This document shows, piece after piece, positions 25,225 to 34,356 of a stretch of 64,000 bases of DNA. How positions within the stretch are numbered: the stretch's first letter is position 1; every line of letters starts with the position of its first letter. The notes beneath the pieces were generated by a model that was given only the letters and a program-made list of their open reading frames with translations, was not told where the DNA came from and did no database searches. Both the position numbers and the translations under genes were made by a program. Source of the stretch: CATQHS01 sp965203375 (GTDB lineage Bacteria; Actinomycetota; Acidimicrobiia; Acidimicrobiales; Aldehydirespiratoraceae); the NCBI GenBank assembly GCA_965203375.1, contig OZ241886.1, positions 3,472,001 through 3,536,000 of the forward strand. Reading direction: 5' to 3'.

Positions 25225-26163
25225 ATGGGCGATTTCGTCACCGCGGTGGGCGATGTGGTGAGCAACGAGGTCTCCTACTCGGGGGGGATGCGCCTCGCCG
25301 CCCTGCTGGCCTTCGCCGCCCTGGGGGAGACCGTGGCCGAGCGGGCCGGCACCCTCAACGTCTCGCTGGAGGGCATGGTGTTGGGCGGGGCCTTCGCCGG
25401 AGCCCTGGGCATGCACCTCAGCGGGGGGCGGGTGTCGGTCGGGCTGGTGTTCGCCACCGCCGTCGGACTGGTGATAGCGGCCCTGCAGGCCAACATGAGC
25501 CACCGGCTGACCGCCAACCAGTTCGTGGTCGGGCTGGCCATCAACACCCTGGTGCTGGGGATGGTCAGCTACTTCAACACCAGCATCCAGCCGGTGTCGC
25601 GGGCGGCCGACAAGATCGCCATCCCGGTGGTGTCGGACATCCCCCTGGTGGGCGGGGCCTTCTTCAACCAGCCCTGGCCGCTGTATCTGGTGTACCCGCT
25701 GGTGCCGTTCACCTGGTGGCTGCTGTATCGGACCCGCTGGGGGCTGGAGGTGCGGGCCGTCGGGGAGAACCCCCAGTCCGCCGACGTGTCCGGCATCGAC
25801 GTCAACAAGCGGCGCCGCCAGTCCATATACATAGCCGGGCTCACCGCCGGCCTGGGCGGCGGCTATCTGGTGCTGGGCCAGGTCGGCCGGTTCGAGGAGT
25901 CCATCGTGGGCGGGCAGGGGTTCATCGCCATCGCCGCGGTGATCTTCGGGGGCTGGACCCTGAGGGGGGTCATCGGCGGCTGCGTGCTGTTCGGCACGGT
26001 GAACTCGTTCCGGCTGACGCTGCCCACCGTGGGCCACGAGCTCAACTCCGAGCTGCTGGCGGCCGCCCCGTTCGTGGTGTCCATCGTCGCCGTGGCCTTC
26101 TTCGCCCACCGCACCCAGGAGCCCAAAGCCCTGGCCCAGCCCTTCGTCCGAGGCCTCACCTGA
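25225..26163 (+). CDS. ABC transporter permease (nucleoside/BMP type), subunit 2
   Basis: The protein has 312 residues and about nine hydrophobic segments. ERAGTLNVSLEGMVL and VRAVGENPQSADVSGIDVNKRRRQSIY are the family signatures. It lies 3 bases after the first permease and completes the importer. It is related to the permease at 34353-35273. Confidence 0.92.
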   Translation: MGDFVTAVGDVVSNEVSYSGGMRLAALLAFAALGETVAERAGTLNVSLEGMVLGGAFAGALGMHLSGGRVSVGLVFATAVGLVIAALQANMSHRLTANQFVVGLAINTLVLGMVSYFNTSIQPVSRAADKIAIPVVSDIPLVGGAFFNQPWPLYLVYPLVPFTWWLLYRTRWGLEVRAVGENPQSADVSGIDVNKRRRQSIYIAGLTAGLGGGYLVLGQVGRFEESIVGGQGFIAIAAVIFGGWTLRGVIGGCVLFGTVNSFRLTLPTVGHELNSELLAAAPFVVSIVAVAFFAHRTQEPKALAQPFVRGLT

Positions 26164-26179
26164 GCCGAAGGGAGAGTGT

Positions 26180-27190
26180 GTGAGATCGGTTCCCACCATC
26201 GACGTGAGCGGCGCTCTCAACGGCGCGGGCGGTGGGGGCGGCCCGGGCGGGGCTGATCCGGCCCGGGCGGACGAGGCGGCCCGGGCCATCGACGCGGCCT
26301 GCGCCGACAGCGGCTTCTTCATCGTCACCGGCCACGGGGTGGCCGCCGAGCTGGTGGGCGAGGTGATGGGCGCGGCCCGCCGGTTCTTCCTGCTGCCGGC
26401 CGAGGCCAAGCAGAAGGTGGCCCCGCCCGGCCCCCCGCACTACCGGGGCTGGCTCGGCCTGGACACCACCTCGCTGGCCGCCACCCTGGGCGACGACGAG
26501 ACCCCGCCGGATCTGTGCGAGTCGTTCAACGTCGGCCGCTTCGACGACCCCGAGATCCGGGCGCGGGCCTTCGTCGAGGGGGCCGAGGCCACCTTTTTGC
26601 CCAACCTGTGGCCCGAAGAGCCGGCCGAGCTGAGGCCGGCGTTCGAGCGCTACTACCGGGTCATGGAGAAGCTGTGCATGGACATGCTGCCGCTGTTCGC
26701 CCGGGCCCTGGGGCTGCCCGCGGGCTGGTTCCACGACAAGGTGACCGACCACACCGCCCTGCTGCTGGTGAACTGGTACCCGCCGGCCGACGAGGTGCGC
26801 CCGGGCCAGTTGCGGCGGGGGGCCCACACCGACTACGGGGCCTTCACCATCGTGGCCGCCGAACAGGTCCCGGGTCTGCAGATCCTGGTCGGCGACCAGT
26901 GGACCGACGTCCCGGTGGTGCCGGGCGGCTTCGTGGTGAACCTGGGCGACCTGATGGCCCGCTGGACCAACGACCGCTGGGTCTCGACCCTGCACCGGGT
27001 GGTGATCCCCGACGGCGACGACCGGCGCCGGGACCGGATGTCGGTGCCGTTCTTCTTCCAGCCGTCGTACAGGGCCGTCATCGAGACCATCCCCACCACC
27101 GTCACCGAGGACCGCCCGGCCCACTACGAGCCGGTGGTGGCCGGCGATTGGATCAAGGCCAAGTCGATGTCGATGCTCGAGGACCAGTAG
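26180..27190 (+). CDS. 2-oxoglutarate/Fe(II)-dependent oxygenase, isopenicillin N synthase family
   Basis: This is a 336-residue cytoplasmic enzyme. The iron ligands are visible as AHTDYG (His, Asp) and LHRVV (second His), and the 2-oxoglutarate-binding RMSVPFFF follows. GTG start behind GAAGGGAGAG. It lies 16 bases after the importer operon, so it likely oxidises the imported compound or a derivative. Confidence 0.9.
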   Translation: MRSVPTIDVSGALNGAGGGGGPGGADPARADEAARAIDAACADSGFFIVTGHGVAAELVGEVMGAARRFFLLPAEAKQKVAPPGPPHYRGWLGLDTTSLAATLGDDETPPDLCESFNVGRFDDPEIRARAFVEGAEATFLPNLWPEEPAELRPAFERYYRVMEKLCMDMLPLFARALGLPAGWFHDKVTDHTALLLVNWYPPADEVRPGQLRRGAHTDYGAFTIVAAEQVPGLQILVGDQWTDVPVVPGGFVVNLGDLMARWTNDRWVSTLHRVVIPDGDDRRRDRMSVPFFFQPSYRAVIETIPTTVTEDRPAHYEPVVAGDWIKAKSMSMLEDQ

Positions 27191-27206
27191 GAGAGGGACT
27201 TCGGGC

Positions 27207-28055
27207 GTGCCGCCGGACGAGGACCGCGGCAGCCCCGCGGGCACTCCGCCGGGCGGCGGCAGCAAGTGGCCCAGCCTCAGAAGCGGTGCGCCCGGCGACG
27301 GCTCAGCCGGTCCCGGACCCAGGGGCGTGCCGTCCAAGACGGTGCTGCTGGCCGCGGTCGGGGTGGTGCTGGCCGGAGTGTGGGCCCTGTCGGGGCTGGG
27401 GGTGATCGACGCCACCATGCTGTTCCCCGAGGGCGGCGGCGACGCCACCCGCCTGGTGATCGACGACAAGCTGGGCGACTGCCGGGAGGCCCGGCTCGAC
27501 ACCGGCGAGAGGTGCGAGCCCGGCGCCGACGTCGAGTCGGTGTCGGTGTGGTGGCCCGACCGCCACACCCTGGCCGCCGAGCTGAAGCTGACCGAGTCCC
27601 CCGAACTGGCCGAGGGGTCGGAGTGGACGGCCGAGCTTTATGCCGAAACGGCCAACGCCTTCACCGAAGGCGGCCTCATCTGCGGCCTGTCCAACATCGA
27701 CACCAACCGCGGGGCCTCATCCGACACCGCCGGCTCAGATTTACCACCCGACTCGGATTCAACGCCCGACCCGGATAGCCCGCCCAGCGCCGCCGACCCG
27801 GATTCGGACCCGCCGCCGGAACTGGTCGCCTACGCCCTGGCCAGCCGCTTGGCCAAAGAGCGGCTGGGACCCGAAGCCTGCAACGCCAGCCTGCTGGCAA
27901 CATCGGTGAGGTTCACCATCGACGTGACCGGCCAGCCCGAAACCGACGAGCTGAGACTCATCGGCACGGTCCGGCTGGAATACCCCGAAGACCCGGCCCA
28001 ACCCGGCTCCGACGACGACTTCCTAGTGCGCACCTCCCTACACGAACTGCGCTGA
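27207..28055 (+). CDS. Membrane-anchored protein of unknown function
   Basis: I do not recognise a family. The 282-residue protein has a Gly/Pro-rich cytoplasmic start, one membrane segment at about 45-66 (KTVLLAAVGVVLAGVWAL), and an extracellular part with Cys pairs (DCREARLDTGERC, LICGLSN) and an Asp/Pro-rich linker (about 175-210). It follows the oxygenase gene by 16 bases and may be co-transcribed. Confidence 0.65.
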   Translation: MPPDEDRGSPAGTPPGGGSKWPSLRSGAPGDGSAGPGPRGVPSKTVLLAAVGVVLAGVWALSGLGVIDATMLFPEGGGDATRLVIDDKLGDCREARLDTGERCEPGADVESVSVWWPDRHTLAAELKLTESPELAEGSEWTAELYAETANAFTEGGLICGLSNIDTNRGASSDTAGSDLPPDSDSTPDPDSPPSAADPDSDPPPELVAYALASRLAKERLGPEACNASLLATSVRFTIDVTGQPETDELRLIGTVRLEYPEDPAQPGSDDDFLVRTSLHELR

Positions 28056-28129
28056 TACCACTGCAGCTATCACGCAAAGGGCCGCTCTCACCGCGTCCCC
28101 TTCAGTCGGCTCGGGCCCGTCGTCGGCGG

Positions 28130-29479
28130 TCAGGGCGGAAACAGAATTTCGACTCTCCAAACTTCTCCTGAATCAGTGAACTGCCCGGTGCGGATGCTGG
28201 TAATCCTATAATCCGGCAGATCTACAGATCGTAAGCAATGATCATCTATAGTAACATTGATCTGAAAGTCAAAATTGTCAAAACCCAATGGCCGTCTATT
28301 CTCCGGGATTTCTGCCTCGTCATCGGGTATAACGTGCAAAAAGAAGCGACTCTCTATATCGGTAGGAGCGCACGGTTGCTTGTGATAGATCAACTGATCC
28401 TTCATCGCATACACATCAAATACCGACCGAGCCATCGGTCCGCTTGGCGCAACCTCCGAATAAAATCTGTCCACTTCAACATCTTTTACGTTTGCCGCGT
28501 AAAAGTACCCGACTGGTACTAATCCCAAACTACAAACAGTCATCACGGAGCATACCGGCAGCCAACCGCGCGCCTCTTTGTCAATAATTGTTGAACCTAT
28601 CGACTCCGTTGCTGCCAGTCGGGTGATCAACAGCTCAACCAGATAGACAAAACATATAAGGCTCAATATGTATTCATCTATCTCGTGAAATCTTCTCTCA
28701 ATGGCATTTATTTCAAGGTTATTTCTAAGAACTCCAGTAACATGACCGGTGTGAACTCTAACATAGGCAGCATATTCATAAGATAGAATAAGTGCTATAG
28801 TAGATACAGCAACAAAAACGAGCTTCTTACTATCCCCTCTCCCCCCCTCTCTAAGGAACCTGAAACTTACATAGACTAGCAAGAAAACTAGGAGGCTATA
28901 TTTAATAGAAACTTTAGTCAATACGTCTGATAAGACACCGGGTAGAACTAAGGTGTTGGGTAGTAGCCAATCTCTGTAAGACATTACTATCAGAAGCCCA
29001 AAGGCTAACGGCACAGACGGCAAAGGAATACCCAATAGTTTATCCTTATTAGAGAACCGAGCAGAGAAAATTATCGTCGCACCCGCATAGGAGAGTATCC
29101 ATTTAACCGACTGAAGTCCATCCTCGAACAGATTGTGAAAATTGGTTTCTTTCTGAAGGTTTTTAGTCTTAAGCCAATCTGGTGTTTCGAATCCAAATAT
29201 GCGTTGTCCCCAACTAATTTCTTCACCTACGATAACCACCATAGTAAGGCTCAGAAAATAGAATAAGAGTCGTCTCCAAATATTGCAACTCACAAACGCC
29301 ATTACAGCCATAACTACACCTGATAGAAGGAAAAATCCAACCTGGACACCTTCAATTAATCCATCTTCCGAAAGTAGCACCGTCCACAAATAGGGATGAA
29401 TGACAGCCATATAATGGAGTATTAGAGCGCCAAAACCCAGCCCAACATATCCAGCTAAAGAGACCTTACTAAAACCCAC
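28130..29479 (-). CDS. AT-rich polytopic membrane protein with EEISWGQRIFGFETP motif and shared C-terminal domain
   Basis: The protein has 449 residues with around nine membrane segments up to about residue 335. EEISWGQRIFGFETP followed by ETNFHNLFEDG is a recurring signature of uncharacterised bacterial membrane proteins. The last 95 or so residues (from LIYHKQPC) form a soluble domain closely resembling the C-terminus of the protein at 54646-56607. I start it at GTG 29479; GAGGAG lies about 10 bases upstream. Base use is far more AT-rich than neighbouring genes, a sign of transfer. Function unknown. Confidence 0.7.
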   Translation of the reverse strand: MGFSKVSLAGYVGLGFGALILHYMAVIHPYLWTVLLSEDGLIEGVQVGFFLLSGVVMAVMAFVSCNIWRRLLFYFLSLTMVVIVGEEISWGQRIFGFETPDWLKTKNLQKETNFHNLFEDGLQSVKWILSYAGATIIFSARFSNKDKLLGIPLPSVPLAFGLLIVMSYRDWLLPNTLVLPGVLSDVLTKVSIKYSLLVFLLVYVSFRFLREGGRGDSKKLVFVAVSTIALILSYEYAAYVRVHTGHVTGVLRNNLEINAIERRFHEIDEYILSLICFVYLVELLITRLAATESIGSTIIDKEARGWLPVCSVMTVCSLGLVPVGYFYAANVKDVEVDRFYSEVAPSGPMARSVFDVYAMKDQLIYHKQPCAPTDIESRFFLHVIPDDEAEIPENRRPLGFDNFDFQINVTIDDHCLRSVDLPDYRITSIRTGQFTDSGEVWRVEILFPP

Positions 29480-29641
29480 TAACCTTCATCTCCTCAATTC
29501 AAAAGAAACTCAAGGCCACCAAAGCTCAAGAAAATGACACGACGAGGATCGCGATCACAGCCAGCCAACCATACCCAGCCAAAAGAAACCTTGCTGAGCC
29601 CCTCACCGCTTCTTTCATACTGCGTCAGTTTCATAGTTGCG
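29480..29641. other. AT-rich gap with a 16-17 bp tandem repeat at the molybdenum-subunit stop
   Basis: Two near-identical units, TTTCATA-TGCGTCA in form, lie at 29612-29627 and 29628-29644; the second contains the stop of the molybdopterin subunit gene. The rest is AT-rich and probably holds the promoter of the minus-strand membrane protein gene, but no clear hexamers stand out. Confidence 0.55.
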
Positions 29642-31867
29642 TCAGCCCGTTGCCGCCAGCAAGGCGGCCAACACCTTGGGCGGGGTCATGGGCAGCTCGG
29701 TCAGGCGGATGCCGATGGCGTCGCGCACGGCGTTGGCCACGGCCGGGGCTATGGCCGGGATTATCGGCGTGCCCACCCCCTTGGCCCCCGACGGGCCGCC
29801 GTCGGGATCGGGGTCCTCCACCAGCACCGCCTCTATGTCGGGCATGTCGGGGGCCATCAGCACCTTGTAGCCCATGAAGTCCGGGTTGAGGGGCAGACCG
29901 CCGTCGCAGACCAGCTCCTCGGTGAGGGCGTAGCCGATCCCGTGGTGGACGCCGCCCTCTATCTGGCCCGCGCAGCCCAGGGGGTTGATGACCTTGCCCA
30001 CGTCTTGGGCGGCGACGTAGCTCAGCACCCGCACGGCGCCGGTGGCGCAGTCCACCTCCACCTCGCAGAAATGGGCCCCCACCACCGGGAGCGGGTCGCG
30101 GTCGGCCGGCTCGAAGAAACCGTCGGCCCGCACCGGCTCGGCGGCCGGGTCCCAGGCCGCCAACCGCTCGGGGGTCAGCCCGGCCGGGTCGGTCCCGAAC
30201 CGGTCCCGGATCGCCTCCCGCAGCCTGCGGGCCCCGTCGGCCACGGCCCGGCCCATGACGTAGGTGGTGCGGCTGGCCTCGGCGCCGGAGGGGTCGAAGG
30301 GCACGGCCGCCGTGCCCCGGTTGGCGACCCGGACCCGCTCCGGCGGCAGTCCCAGCTCGTCGGCGGCCACCAGGGTGAGGGTGGTGAGCGAGCCCTGGCC
30401 CTTGTCCACCACCCCCGCCGCCACCTCGACCGTGCCGTCGGCGCGCAGCTCGGCCCGACAGCGCGACGCCTCCGGCACGGGCAAGAGCCCGGTCAGCCCG
30501 GCGTGGTGCATCCCCATCGCCATGCCCACCCCCCGGCGCCGGTTGATGGGATCGACCACCGGGCGCCCGGGTCCGGGGGCCATGGTCGGCCAACTGAAGG
30601 CGGCCGCGCCCTCGTCCAGGCAGGACTCGGCGCCGAAGGAGCGGATGGGGGTGCCGAAGGGGAGCGGGTCGCCCACCCCGATCAGGTTCCGGCGGCGCAG
30701 CTCCACCGGGTCGATGCCCATCGACCAGGCGATCTCGTCGAGCTGGGACTCCATGGCGAAGTGGATCTGGGCCGTGCCCACCGACCGATAGGCCCCTCCG
30801 GGCACGTGGTTGGTGTAGACGGAGACGGCCGAGAACCTCAGGTGCTCGGTGCGGTACAGCGAGGCCCATTTGCCGGCCATGCTCAGCGCCACGATGTAGC
30901 CCCAGCCGTAGGCGCCGGAGTCGAGCAGCACATCGGCGGTGCGGGCCGCGATGGTGCCGTCGGCGTTCATCCCGGTGGCCAGGTCGATGCGGGCCGGGTG
31001 GCGGGTCACGGTGGCCGCCATCGACTCCTCCGGGGTGAGGGCCAGCTTCACCGGCCGCCCGGTCCGCCGCGAGGCCAGAGCGGCCAGCGGCTCCAGCGAG
31101 GCCAGCAGGCTGTTCTTGAGCCCGAAAGTGGCCCCCAGCGCCTCGGGGGGATGGATGCGCACCGTCTCGGGGTCTGTGGCCAGAGCCTCGGCTAGGGCGT
31201 CGCGGAAATGGAACATCGAATCCAGGTGGGTCCACACGTCGAGGCCGTCGTCGCGCCAGTGGCACACGCAGGCCAGGGGCTCGATGGTCTGGGCGCACTG
31301 GCGCTGGGTGGCGAAGCTGTCGCGGAACACGCGCCAGCACCCGGCCAGGGCGGCGTCGGGGTCGCCTCGGGCGATGTTCACCGGCGGCCCGGCCCGGTTC
31401 TGGGGGGCCTCGGGGTGCAGTTCGACGGCCGCGGCCAGGGCCTCGGCCGCGGTGAGCACCGCGGGCAGGGGCTCGTAGCGGACCTCCACCTCGGCCGCGG
31501 CCCGCCGGGCCAGCTCCTCGGTCTCGGCCACCACCGCGGCCACCGCGTCGCCCGCGTACTGGGGGGTGGCGGTGAGGATGCGGGCCACCGGCGGGGAGTC
31601 GGCGAATATGCGCACCGGGGGCAGGCCGGCGACATCTTCGGGGGTGAGCACGGCCAGCACCCCGGGCCGGGCCTCTGCGGCCGCGGCGTCGATCTTCACC
31701 ACCCGGGCCCTCGGGTGCGGCGAGCGCACCGCGGCGGCGTAGGCCATGTTCTCGACGGCCATGTCGGCCAGGTAGTCAGCGGCCCCGGTGACCTTGGCCC
31801 GCCCGTCCACCCGAGCCACGGCCCGTCCCACCGCGGGCGGGGCGGGGGACTCGGCCGCCGGGGTCAC
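29642..31867 (-). CDS. Xanthine dehydrogenase-family molybdopterin-binding subunit lacking the usual catalytic Glu
   Basis: This is a 741-residue MoCo subunit. GATFGLKNSLL, GGAYRSVGTAQIHFAMESQLDEIA and VVDKGQGSLTTL match the family. The segment that normally reads KGxGEP reads KGVGTPIIPAIAPAVANAV, so the active-site Glu is Thr. GTG 31867 overlaps the 2Fe-2S gene stop (GTGA), and I use it instead of an open frame extending to 31930. It is the last gene of the 39396-29642 operon and forms a three-subunit enzyme with the next two genes upstream. Confidence 0.88.
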   Translation of the reverse strand: MTPAAESPAPPAVGRAVARVDGRAKVTGAADYLADMAVENMAYAAAVRSPHPRARVVKIDAAAAEARPGVLAVLTPEDVAGLPPVRIFADSPPVARILTATPQYAGDAVAAVVAETEELARRAAAEVEVRYEPLPAVLTAAEALAAAVELHPEAPQNRAGPPVNIARGDPDAALAGCWRVFRDSFATQRQCAQTIEPLACVCHWRDDGLDVWTHLDSMFHFRDALAEALATDPETVRIHPPEALGATFGLKNSLLASLEPLAALASRRTGRPVKLALTPEESMAATVTRHPARIDLATGMNADGTIAARTADVLLDSGAYGWGYIVALSMAGKWASLYRTEHLRFSAVSVYTNHVPGGAYRSVGTAQIHFAMESQLDEIAWSMGIDPVELRRRNLIGVGDPLPFGTPIRSFGAESCLDEGAAAFSWPTMAPGPGRPVVDPINRRRGVGMAMGMHHAGLTGLLPVPEASRCRAELRADGTVEVAAGVVDKGQGSLTTLTLVAADELGLPPERVRVANRGTAAVPFDPSGAEASRTTYVMGRAVADGARRLREAIRDRFGTDPAGLTPERLAAWDPAAEPVRADGFFEPADRDPLPVVGAHFCEVEVDCATGAVRVLSYVAAQDVGKVINPLGCAGQIEGGVHHGIGYALTEELVCDGGLPLNPDFMGYKVLMAPDMPDIEAVLVEDPDPDGGPSGAKGVGTPIIPAIAPAVANAVRDAIGIRLTELPMTPPKVLAALLAATG

Positions 31868-32445
31868 CGGGCCTCTCCGGCCGTTGCTGCCGCGGCGACG
31901 GCCCGGACGATGGCCGCGAACCCGCTGCACCGGCAGATGTTGCCGGTCAGATACCGGCGGATCTCGTCTTCGCTCGGGCTCGGGTTCTCAGCCAGCAGCG
32001 CCTTCACCGAGACCACGAACCCGGGCGTGCAGTAGCCGCACTGCACCGCTCCGGTTTCCAAGAACGCAACCTGGACCGGATCTAGGCCCTCGGCATCAGC
32101 CCGCTCGGCGTTCTCCCGGCCGCTGACAGCACTCCCCCGGCCCTCGCCAGCGGCTTCGCGGGGGGCACCGATGCCTTCGATGGTGGTGACCTCGCGCCCG
32201 TCCATGGTGGCGGCCAGCAGGCAGCACGAGTGGGCGGCGGCGCCGTCGACCAGCACCGTGCATGCCCCGCAGTAGCCGATCTCGCAGCCGGACTTGGTGC
32301 CGGTCAGGCCCAGAAGGCCTCGCAGCGCCTCCAAGAGGGTGTCGCCAGGCCGGCAGTCGATCACCCGGCGCCGCCCGTTCACCGACACCGCGACGGATAC
32401 GGAGCCCGCGGGCCGGTTCCCGCCGTTGGCCGATACCGCGGTCAC
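31864..32445 (-). CDS. 2Fe-2S subunit of second molybdenum hydroxylase
   Basis: At 193 residues it shows SGCEIGYCGACTV for the first cluster and CGYCTPG ... NICRCSGF for the second. An insertion of about 25 polar residues precedes the second cluster domain. The start GTG 32445 lies in GTGA closing a 25-codon mini-ORF, and its stop overlaps the MoCo subunit start. Confidence 0.92.
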   Translation of the reverse strand: MTAVSANGGNRPAGSVSVAVSVNGRRRVIDCRPGDTLLEALRGLLGLTGTKSGCEIGYCGACTVLVDGAAAHSCCLLAATMDGREVTTIEGIGAPREAAGEGRGSAVSGRENAERADAEGLDPVQVAFLETGAVQCGYCTPGFVVSVKALLAENPSPSEDEIRRYLTGNICRCSGFAAIVRAVAAAATAGEAR

Positions 32446-32519
32446 GGCCCGGCGCCGATCGTCTCGGGCGCGGCAGAGGCCGCGACTCCGTCCCGCACCG
32501 TCATGGCCGCGGCGGTCAC
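32442..32519 (-). other. Intercistronic mini-ORF (25 codons) from duplication of the FAD/2Fe-2S gene junction
   Basis: GTG 32519 overlaps the FAD-subunit stop (GTGA) and TGA 32444-32442 overlaps the 2Fe-2S start (GTGA). It begins MTAAAM, like MTAVSA of the downstream gene, and ends PETIGAGP, like AETIGAGL of the upstream gene: what is expected if the junction itself was duplicated (offset 74 bp). Confidence 0.7.
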
Positions 32520-33451
32520 AGCCCAGCGCCGATCGTCTCGGCCACTGCCGCGGCGGTGAACCGGGGCAGCATGGCCGCCAGGTAGTCGGCGGGCAGGGTG
32601 GCGTCGGGCAGCAGGTCGCCAGCCAAGTCGTCCATCCACGCCCCGCCTAAAACCGTTCGGGGCACATCGGCGACGGCGACGCCCGCGAGGTCGGCCTCCA
32701 GGCCCGTGACCCGCACCGCCCGGCGCAGCGGGCCGCCCAGCACCACCCTGGCCTCGGCCACCGCCCCGTCGGTCACCCTGGCCATCACCGCGGCGCAGGC
32801 CATGGCCAGGTCGCCAGCCCGCCGGACCAGCTTGCGGTAGCCGCAGAGCCACGACGGACCCGGCGCTGCGATCCGCACCGACATCGCCATCTCACCCGGC
32901 TGCAGCGCGGTGGCGAATGGGCCGTCGATCAGCTCGCCGACGCCCACCCGGCGGCGGCCATGAGCGGACCGGACTTCCAACTCGGCCTCCAGGCACAGGG
33001 CGGCCGGGATCAGGTCGCTGCCCGGGTCGGCGTGACAGAGGTTGCCGACCAGGGTCCCGAAGTTGCGGACATGGGGCGAGCCCACCGAAGCCGCGGCCCT
33101 ACCCAGCAGCGGGAGCCGGGCCCCGAGGTCGGCGGCAAGCTCCACCCGGCGGGTGGTGACCATGGCCCCAACCGCCACCTCGTCTGGCCCCGCCTCGATG
33201 TCGGCCAGCCCCTCGCAGCGGTCGAGGCTCACCACCATCGGGGGGATGGCCAGCCCCAGGGTGAGCAGCGGGACCAGCGACTGCCCCCCGGCCATCACCC
33301 GGGCCTCGGGCTCAGCCGCCAGCGCGTCCAGCGCCTCAGCGACCGACGCGGGGCGCTCCAGCGCGAACAGCGACGACGACACCGGCCGGGTCCCTACCAG
33401 CGCTCGGGGCCGGTCCGCCGCACCGGGGGGCCGGCCCACCGACCTCGACAT
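32516..33451 (-). CDS. FAD-binding subunit of molybdenum hydroxylase
   Basis: The 311-residue protein has the CO-dehydrogenase flavoprotein motifs ARVMAGGQSLVPLL and NFGTLVGNLCHADPGSDL. It accepts electrons from the 2Fe-2S subunit. ATG 33451 (MSRSVGRPP) is chosen because similarity begins just after it; a longer open frame upstream contains a degenerate copy of this 5' end. Confidence 0.9.
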   Translation of the reverse strand: MSRSVGRPPGAADRPRALVGTRPVSSSLFALERPASVAEALDALAAEPEARVMAGGQSLVPLLTLGLAIPPMVVSLDRCEGLADIEAGPDEVAVGAMVTTRRVELAADLGARLPLLGRAAASVGSPHVRNFGTLVGNLCHADPGSDLIPAALCLEAELEVRSAHGRRRVGVGELIDGPFATALQPGEMAMSVRIAAPGPSWLCGYRKLVRRAGDLAMACAAVMARVTDGAVAEARVVLGGPLRRAVRVTGLEADLAGVAVADVPRTVLGGAWMDDLAGDLLPDATLPADYLAAMLPRFTAAAVAETIGAGL

Positions 33452-33529
33452 ACGGCCATAAGCCAGATTCGCCACGCCGGGGGGCTCACAGACAGCCCCG
33501 CCGGCCTCGACAATGGGGCCAGAAGCCAG
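33443..33529. repeat. Duplicated 5' end of the FAD-subunit gene
   Basis: CCTCGACA at 33443-33450 (across the start codon) recurs at 33505-33512, and AAGCCAG at 33460-33466 recurs at 33523-33529, giving offsets of 62-63 bp. In the gene's frame the two copies read LASGPIVEAGGA and LAYGRMSRSVGR. The ATG is not preserved in the upstream copy. Confidence 0.7.
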
Positions 33530-33543
33530 GTCCGCCGCACTTC

Positions 33544-34239
33544 TCAGTCTGAGTCCGACGCTTTGGAACTGGCGGCGTCTGAGGCGGCGTATTCGGACCA
33601 GGGGATGCGGGGCAGGAAGTAGGACGCCTCTTCGGTGGAGCGCAGGAAAGTCCGCAGGCCGAGCCGGGCGATAGCCCCCAGCCGCACCGGGTCGATCCGG
33701 CCCTCGGGGTTGCAGATGGCCTCGTCGTAGACCACCCACACCACCTCGCCGATCACCAGATGCACCTCTCCGAAGGGCACCCCGGGGGTACCCAGGTCCA
33801 CCACCTGGCGCACCCGGCACTCCAGCCGGGCCAGGGCCTCGCCGATGGCCGGGGAGGAGACCTTGGCGGCCGGCACCGGGGTCCATCCCGTCATCTCGAA
33901 CTCGTCGGAGTCGGCCGGTCCCTCCATGGCCACCGTCTCTATGTCGTCGCGGAACGCCTCGGTGGTCACGTTCACCACGAAGTCGCCGCTGGCCATGGCG
34001 TTGGCGTAGGTGTGCTTGAGCCCCCCGTCCTCCCGCAGGCCCATGGTTATGCCCAGCAGCATCGGGTCGCCGGTGATGGGCAGGTAGTAGCTCATGGGGG
34101 CGATGTTGTTGATCCCGTCGGGGCTGCGGGTCGACACCATGGCTATGGGCCGGGGCACCACGAGCTGCGACAGCATGAACTGGCGGAGCATCGGCTCGTG
34201 ATCGGCCGGGTCGAAGACAACGGTGCGGTCAGGGTCCAT
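33544..34239 (-). CDS. Flavin reductase-like (FMN-binding split barrel) protein
   Basis: At 231 residues, the split-barrel pattern is SQLVVPRPIAMVSTRSPDGINNIAPMSYY, typical of flavin reductase/FMN-binding proteins that supply reduced flavin or act as NAD(P)H oxidoreductases. It is encoded between the importer and the molybdenum hydroxylase genes, so it likely serves the same pathway. A short mini-ORF from upstream ends 11 bases inside this gene. Confidence 0.85.
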   Translation of the reverse strand: MDPDRTVVFDPADHEPMLRQFMLSQLVVPRPIAMVSTRSPDGINNIAPMSYYLPITGDPMLLGITMGLREDGGLKHTYANAMASGDFVVNVTTEAFRDDIETVAMEGPADSDEFEMTGWTPVPAAKVSSPAIGEALARLECRVRQVVDLGTPGVPFGEVHLVIGEVVWVVYDEAICNPEGRIDPVRLGAIARLGLRTFLRSTEEASYFLPRIPWSEYAASDAASSKASDSD

Positions 34240-34288
34240 CGGTGCTCCTGTCGGGATGGGTCGAAGGCATCGGCGCGGCGAGGATCAT
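34229..34288 (-). other. Mini-ORF (19 codons) bridging to the flavin reductase gene
   Basis: ATG 34288 overlaps the stop of the preceding mini-ORF (ATGA) and reads MILAAPMPSTHP before stopping 11 bases inside the flavin reductase gene. It is short and may be incidental, but it continues the chain of overlaps in this operon. Confidence 0.35.
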
Positions 34289-34356
34289 GCCGCGCCACGT
34301 AAGAACGGCTCGGCGGGCAGTGCGATCCTCGAACGGATGCCGCAGTCGGGGATCAT
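34285..34356 (-). other. Mini-ORF (23 codons) from duplication of the permease 3' end
   Basis: ATG 34356 overlaps the permease stop (GCATGA). The frame ends LPAEPFLRGAA at a second GCATGA (34287-34285), copying the permease ending LAEPFTRGAA. The offset is 68 bp. Start and stop overlaps are both kept. Confidence 0.65.

Noticed and set aside
27207..28055. Calling the anchored protein part of the ABC importer
   Set aside because: Close spacing suggests co-transcription, but no transporter-related domain is visible; left as unknown.
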